Origin: an uncultured Lachnospiraceae bacterium
Lineage (GTDB): Bacteria; Bacillota; Clostridia; Lachnospirales; Lachnospiraceae
Assembly: GCA_946413945.1 (NCBI GenBank)
Contig: CAMKMR010000037.1
Span: 1-10,590 of the forward strand
Direction: 5' to 3'
DNA length: 10,590 bases
Below are positions 6,837 through 10,590 of the stretch, piece by piece. The number at the start of each line of letters is the position of its first letter. The stretch's first letter is position 1. A program made the translations under genes and the position numbers. A model generated the notes under the pieces. The model was given only the letters and a program-made list of their open reading frames with translations, was not told the origin of the DNA and did not search any database.

Positions 6837-7766
6837 ATGATTTATAAAAATGTACTCGAAGCCATGGGACACACACCTTTAATTGAATTAAGCAACATGA
6901 CTCCTGAAAATTCAGCCAGAGTTCTTGTAAAATATGAAGGTTTAAATGTCGGCGGCTCCATCAAAACAAGAACCGCTTACAATATGATAATCGACGCTGA
7001 AAATAAAGGTCTTATAAATAAAGACTCTATAATTGTTGAACCTACCAGTGGAAACCAGGGCATCGGACTCAGCCTTGTAGGAGCCGTAAGAGGTTATAGA
7101 ACTATAATCATAATGCCCGATTCTGTAAGTGAAGAACGTCGCAAGTTAGTTAAACATTATGGTGCAGAGGTTATCCTTATCCACGATGATGGAGATATAG
7201 GAAAATGTATCGATGAATGTCTGAATACCGCTATAAAAATGCAGAAGAAGGATAAAAATGTCTTCGTTCCTCAACAGTTCGTAAATCCTGCTAATAATGA
7301 AGCTCAAAGCAAATTTACCGCCAAAGAGATTCTTGATGATGTAGACGGGATAATTGATGGTTTTTGTTCCGGAGTGGGCACTGGAGGCACAATCTCTGGC
7401 ATCGGTCAGGTCCTTAAAGCTGCATGTCCTGATATAACTATCTGGGCCGTAGAACCAGAAAATGCCGCCATACTTTCCGGTGGCAGCATAGGTACCCATT
7501 TACAGATGGGTATCGGAGACGGAATAGTACCCGATAACTTAGATCAATCCATTTACTCAGATATATGTATAATAACTGACGATGAAGCAATAAGAACAGC
7601 TAAAGATCTAGCAAGAAAAGAAGGTCTTATGTGCGGCATCTCCAGCGGAACAAATGTATGTGCCGCCCTTAAATTAGCTAAAAAACTCGGCAAAGGAAAG
7701 ACTGTTGTAACTATCCTTCCTGATACTGCAGAAAGATATTTCAGCACTCCACTTTTTGATGAGTAA
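6837..7766 (+). CDS. cysK: Cysteine synthase-family PLP enzyme (O-acetylserine sulfhydrylase-like)
   Basis: A fold-type II PLP enzyme of 309 residues, the normal length for CysK. Expected reaction: O-acetyl-L-serine plus sulfide to L-cysteine, in the cytoplasm. It has the N-terminal GHTPLIEL, PLP lysine K43 in GGSIKTR, the substrate loop TSGNQG (70-75), the phosphate-binding loop GVGTGGT (179-185), GISSGT (267-272) and LPDTAERY (294-301). Two positions differ from typical CysK: KTR instead of KDR after the PLP lysine, and Gln74 where TSGNTG has Thr. The acceptor or leaving group may therefore differ, for example lanthionine or other beta-substituted alanines. The ATG at 6837 was chosen because GGGG (6825-6828) is eight bases upstream. 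An in-frame TTG at 6795 would add 14 residues absent from the family. It is monocistronic, divergent from the ABC operon and ended by a hairpin. Confidence 0.88.
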   Translation: MIYKNVLEAMGHTPLIELSNMTPENSARVLVKYEGLNVGGSIKTRTAYNMIIDAENKGLINKDSIIVEPTSGNQGIGLSLVGAVRGYRTIIIMPDSVSEERRKLVKHYGAEVILIHDDGDIGKCIDECLNTAIKMQKKDKNVFVPQQFVNPANNEAQSKFTAKEILDDVDGIIDGFCSGVGTGGTISGIGQVLKAACPDITIWAVEPENAAILSGGSIGTHLQMGIGDGIVPDNLDQSIYSDICIITDDEAIRTAKDLARKEGLMCGISSGTNVCAALKLAKKLGKGKTVVTILPDTAERYFSTPLFDE

Positions 7767-7796
7767 TATCTATAGAAACTTACCACTTCTAAAATA

Positions 7797-7833
7797 AAAA
7801 ATCCAGGCTGTAACAAACACAACCTGGATTTTT
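7797..7833. terminator. Bidirectional terminator between convergent genes
   Basis: An 11-bp inverted repeat, AAAAATCCAGG (7797-7807) with CCTGGATTTTT (7823-7833), has a 15-base loop that can close further through TGT/ACA. The T tract follows on the plus strand, and the A tract gives the equivalent on the minus strand. It sits between the plus-strand cysteine synthase gene (stop at 7766) and the minus-strand permease gene (stop at 7865), and can serve both. Confidence 0.85.
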
Positions 7834-7864
7834 GTTATTCCTTAAGGCTTTCATATACAATTTC

Positions 7865-8638
7865 TTAATTAGCAGAAACATACCGTCTCAAACCTTTATT
7901 CCATAGAACATAAGTGACCACACTGATAATTATTAGAAAAACAGCATAGTAAGCGCATCCTTGCATATACTTATTGCCATTAATAATCTCTATCGGAAGA
8001 TTAACTGCAGAAAAGAATGGCACAACATAAGACAAAACCCAAACCACAACGTTGGGGTATATCCCCCTAGGACGTGATACTAATTCAAATAAGTATTCTG
8101 GTATTCCTGTAATTTTACTTGACTTTTCAACCCAGAATGAGAGCATTACAATATTCTGATTGATCAAAAAAAGAAACCATACGCCCATTAATACGCCTAT
8201 AACATAACCCAAAATTGATAATCCTGTTAAATTTAATCCACGCATGAAATAACACTGGCATACAATAGACACTAATAGTCCTATCGCACTTGCAATATCT
8301 ATTCGCTGAAAAGAATAATAGAAAAAGGAATTTACAGGACGAATTAACGCATAATCTAGTCCTCCTTCTATTATAGTCTCTTCTAGCATCTCGTGCGATG
8401 CAACAAAGAGGAATTGATAGCCCATTTGAATAATATTTGCCGTCGTGATGAGAATCATATAATCTGTTCTTGTTAGTCCCATGATGCTATCCGTATATTG
8501 AAAGTATACTACCCCAGCCAGCAATTCTATTCCATAAAACATTATACCAAAAAGAACCGTTAAACTTGCGGTCATTCGATATATCATAAATTCTTCTATA
8601 CTTTGCTTAAACAACTCTTTATAAATACGAACTTTCAT
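7865..8638 (-). CDS. ABC-2 family permease (ABC2_membrane_6/DUF990, COG3694-like)
   Basis: A 257-residue polytopic membrane protein with about six helices and no large extracytoplasmic domain, unlike the permeases at 3226-5539. The family marker G-x-LD-x4-RPVN (residues 93-103) lies in the cytoplasmic loop after the second helix. A SRPRGIYP stretch (about 188-195) precedes the last helices, as is usual in COG3694 proteins. The ATG shares one base with the stop of the preceding permease (TAATG), so the two are coupled, and this is the last gene before the terminator. With the sister permease and the COG4586 ATPase it should form a heteromeric exporter. Such trios are poorly characterised, and several lie beside peptide or secondary-metabolite genes. 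The substrate may be the product of the putative YcaO enzyme encoded upstream, which is an inference from position. Confidence 0.9.
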   Translation of the reverse strand: MKVRIYKELFKQSIEEFMIYRMTASLTVLFGIMFYGIELLAGVVYFQYTDSIMGLTRTDYMILITTANIIQMGYQFLFVASHEMLEETIIEGGLDYALIRPVNSFFYYSFQRIDIASAIGLLVSIVCQCYFMRGLNLTGLSILGYVIGVLMGVWFLFLINQNIVMLSFWVEKSSKITGIPEYLFELVSRPRGIYPNVVVWVLSYVVPFFSAVNLPIEIINGNKYMQGCAYYAVFLIIISVVTYVLWNKGLRRYVSAN

Positions 8639-9420
8639 TATGCCCCCATCCCTTCATAATATCGAAATGCCCGCTTTAATAAAGTGTTATATAAAGCAAA
8701 CAAGACTGTTATTCCAACAATCATTCCAATATTGATCTTCGCGATCAGTAATCCATCCAATCGTCCCATAATCACTTCTGATAATGTACTTCCTACCAAT
8801 CCAAAAGGATTATATTTTATAACTCGTCCGATGTTGTTAGGAAAGAATTCCAACGGAAATAATAGTCCCGCTAACAACATATATAATCCACGCATAATTG
8901 GCTTTAATGGCCACATTTGAATCATTCTAAAACCAAGTAACGATATAAGAGAAAGAACTAAAATCCATAAAACATAGCATAATACAATATAAGCAAGCTT
9001 TATAAACAATAATATCAGTGAAGTGCCTTGATTCACGTGAAAATAGATTACAACCGCAAGCAAAACCGGTATACTAATAAAACTTGCACCGAGTGTTTCA
9101 AATAATCCCTCATACAGTATATTGATGGGCCGATACAAATATGTTGTTAATCTGCCTGTTTTGACAAGCTGACCTATTTTGAAGCATAAATCAAATGTAA
9201 ATATTAAGCTTGTTGTATTTGTTAATAGCAAGTAAACTATCAAGTCTCTATAGCTATATCCCTGCACGCTCAATGTTTGAGAACCTTCAAAAATTGCTCG
9301 CCATAAAAAAGTTGATATTATCACTCGAAATAAAACGACCGCCACACCAAAAACAAAGTCTGTGCGATAAACAGTAGTCACCATAAATCTATTCCGTGCT
9401 GCATACCAGTATTTTCCCAT
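8638..9420 (-). CDS. ABC-2 family permease (ABC2_membrane_6/DUF990, COG4587-like)
   Basis: A 260-residue membrane protein with about six helices. It has the same marker as its sister, G89-R-L followed by YLYRPIN (94-100), and a LLFPLEFFP stretch near the fifth helix, typical of COG4587. I place the start at the ATG at 9420, because GAGGTGAT lies about seven bases upstream. The in-frame GTG at 9432 overlaps that binding site and would need a different one. The ATPase stop precedes by 13 bases, and the downstream permease overlaps by one. It is probably one half of a permease heterodimer in the exporter encoded at 7865-10396. Several arginines use CGA or CGC, unlike the genes to the left. Confidence 0.9.
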   Translation of the reverse strand: MGKYWYAARNRFMVTTVYRTDFVFGVAVVLFRVIISTFLWRAIFEGSQTLSVQGYSYRDLIVYLLLTNTTSLIFTFDLCFKIGQLVKTGRLTTYLYRPINILYEGLFETLGASFISIPVLLAVVIYFHVNQGTSLILLFIKLAYIVLCYVLWILVLSLISLLGFRMIQMWPLKPIMRGLYMLLAGLLFPLEFFPNNIGRVIKYNPFGLVGSTLSEVIMGRLDGLLIAKINIGMIVGITVLFALYNTLLKRAFRYYEGMGA

Positions 9421-9433
9421 AATACTTATCACC

Positions 9434-10396
9434 TCAACAAAATATGCTCTGAAGTATTTCCTCTAACTCCATTTTTTCTTCACCTATACTAATAACATTA
9501 GCCAAGGAAATATTTTTAAGAACAGCTTCTTCAGATTCTACAAAAACCTTATACTTATTTTCACTTAATTTTTCCATGACTACCCCAGATGCATCAAGAT
9601 CTGGTCTCGTTCCATCTGTCTCTATTACATAGGTTCGATCTACCTTGTAATTTTCTTTCAACTGTTCTAATGATGTATCTGAAATAATTTTTCCACTTTT
9701 TATTAAAATCACTCGATTTGCAAGATTCTCTATATCCTGAATATAATGACTTGTAAAAATAATCGTCGTTTTCTTGTTTTTATTAATATGATTCAAAAAG
9801 TCGTATACAAACTTTTGACTAACAATATCCATTCCCAAAGTAGGTTCATCCAAAAATAGAACATCGGGATTATGTATCAAAGAACAGATTAATTCGCACT
9901 TTACTCGCTCTCCCAAGGAAAGCTTTCTTACCGGAACTCTCAGCTTGTCCAATACATTTAATCTGATTGCAAGTTCATTTAGGCGCTCATCAAAGTCTGC
10001 TCTAGGAATTTCATATATTTCTCTCAGGAGATAAAGTGTATCTATTGGAGGCAAATCCCAATTCAACTGACTTTTTTGGCCTAAAACTACTCCAATCTTC
10101 TTTAAAAATCTATACTCTCGCTTATATGGAATCGAATCACTGCATTTTATTTCACCTTCGTCTGGACAGATTATTCCAATAAGCATTTTTATTAATGTTG
10201 TTTTCCCTGCCCCATTCGGTCCCAGCAAGCCAACTAATTCACCTTTTTTAACTGAGAGTGACACACTATCTATTGCAGTCCGCTTCTCAACTTTTCTAAA
10301 GAAAAAATCAGCCAGCGCACCTCTTACACCCTCTTTTTTTTCAAAATAACTATATGCATAAGATACATCCTTGCACCTGATCACTTCATTATTCAT
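9434..10396 (-). CDS. ABC exporter ATP-binding protein, COG4586 type
   Basis: A 320-residue ATPase. It has the features that separate COG4586 from ordinary DrrA-like ATPases: a 25-residue N-terminal insertion rich in FFFRK before the first strand (about 18-40), GQKSQLNWDLP after the Q-loop (Q107), and a LSLGE signature (159-163) in place of LSGGQ. Walker A is GPNGAGKTT (59-67), Walker B is LFLDEPT with D183/E184, and the switch is H217. These are all intact. The ATG at 10396 is chosen over an in-frame TTG at 10408, because GGGAG abuts that TTG with no spacing but lies 12 bases before the ATG. It begins one base after the stop of the upstream YcaO-like gene and is followed by two matching permease genes, so all four form one operon. 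Export substrate unknown. Confidence 0.94.
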   Translation of the reverse strand: MNNEVIRCKDVSYAYSYFEKKEGVRGALADFFFRKVEKRTAIDSVSLSVKKGELVGLLGPNGAGKTTLIKMLIGIICPDEGEIKCSDSIPYKREYRFLKKIGVVLGQKSQLNWDLPPIDTLYLLREIYEIPRADFDERLNELAIRLNVLDKLRVPVRKLSLGERVKCELICSLIHNPDVLFLDEPTLGMDIVSQKFVYDFLNHINKNKKTTIIFTSHYIQDIENLANRVILIKSGKIISDTSLEQLKENYKVDRTYVIETDGTRPDLDASGVVMEKLSENKYKVFVESEEAVLKNISLANVISIGEEKMELEEILQSIFC

Positions 10397-10397
10397 C

Positions 10398-10590
10398 TCA
10401 CTTAACAACTCCCTTTGGTATTACTGGTATTCCATCTCCTACAAGATAGAACTTATCCACAAATTCAGGCATTATGACCTGCATGCAATATATTCCTGCG
10501 TATGAAAACAGACATTTAGTATAATATACTATTCCTGCCTTATGCAACTTTTCTCTTACATCTAGAATCACATTGGCAAATGTAATTTCT
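10398..10590 (-). CDS. C-terminal tail of a probable YcaO-family enzyme; N-terminus outside window
   Basis: An open minus-strand frame enters from the window edge and ends in TGA at 10398-10400, giving the last 63 codons of a protein. The tail reads as an amphipathic helix (residues 9-19 of the fragment), a strand (AGIVYYTKCL), then AGIYCMQVIMPEF and VGDGIPVIPKG near the end. The layout of a helix, a strand, a short loop, a hydrophobic strand running into V-I-x-P-E/G, and a proline-bearing C-terminus is that of YcaO proteins, ATP-dependent cyclodehydratases or thioamidases of RiPP pathways. The ATP-binding core is not in the window, so this is recognition from a short tail only, and another family is possible. 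The stop lies one base before the ATPase start, so the two genes are co-transcribed. Confidence 0.45.
   Translation of the reverse strand, partial: EITFANVILDVREKLHKAGIVYYTKCLFSYAGIYCMQVIMPEFVDKFYLVGDGIPVIPKGVVK

Noticed and set aside
7146..7499. Minus-strand open frame inside the cysteine synthase gene
   Set aside because: Antisense shadow of a conserved enzyme with all its motifs in the plus frame.

Overview
The window looks like an AT-rich low-GC Gram-positive chromosome, most likely a Clostridia member and plausibly Lachnospiraceae. This rests on strong AAGGAGG-type ribosome binding sites, AGA/AGG-dominated arginine codons in the left and central genes, and the gene families present. The genus cannot be settled from the sequence alone.

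Left edge (1-1494): the N-terminal 366 codons of a minus-strand cation diffusion facilitator whose metal-site residues fit the manganese (N-D-D-D) type. It has its own promoter and lies behind a strong 17-bp hairpin terminator that closes the operon to its right.

Centre left (1495-6501, all minus): a tightly packed five-gene operon. In order of transcription it encodes an ABC ATPase, two ABC-2 permeases with large extracytoplasmic loops, a DesK/LiaS-type histidine kinase and a NarL/LuxR-type response regulator. The first four genes overlap by 1, 14 and 11 bases. This is the composition of LnrLMN/LnrJK-type (linearmycin resistance) drug-sensing and efflux modules, although the ligand here is unknown. 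The same 12-base palindrome, TGACATTTGTCA, lies upstream of the ATPase gene and in the 110-base gap before the regulator gene. It is followed at each place by a second TCATGA element and a TAGAAT -10-like box, and is the obvious candidate operator for the regulator.

Centre (6837-7766, plus): a divergently transcribed cysteine synthase-family PLP enzyme with two substitutions in otherwise conserved active-site loops. It ends at a hairpin terminator shared with the convergent operon on its right.

Right (7865-10590, minus): a second exporter of a different class, with a COG4586-type ATPase and two ABC-2 family (ABC2_membrane_6/DUF990) permeases. It is directly downstream of, and apparently co-transcribed with, a gene whose last 63 codons enter the window. 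That tail resembles the C-terminus of YcaO-family enzymes, which install azolines or thioamides in ribosomal peptides. If so, the right edge is the end of a modified-peptide (RiPP) cluster with its exporter. This operon also uses CGN arginine codons far more than its neighbours, consistent with a separate origin.
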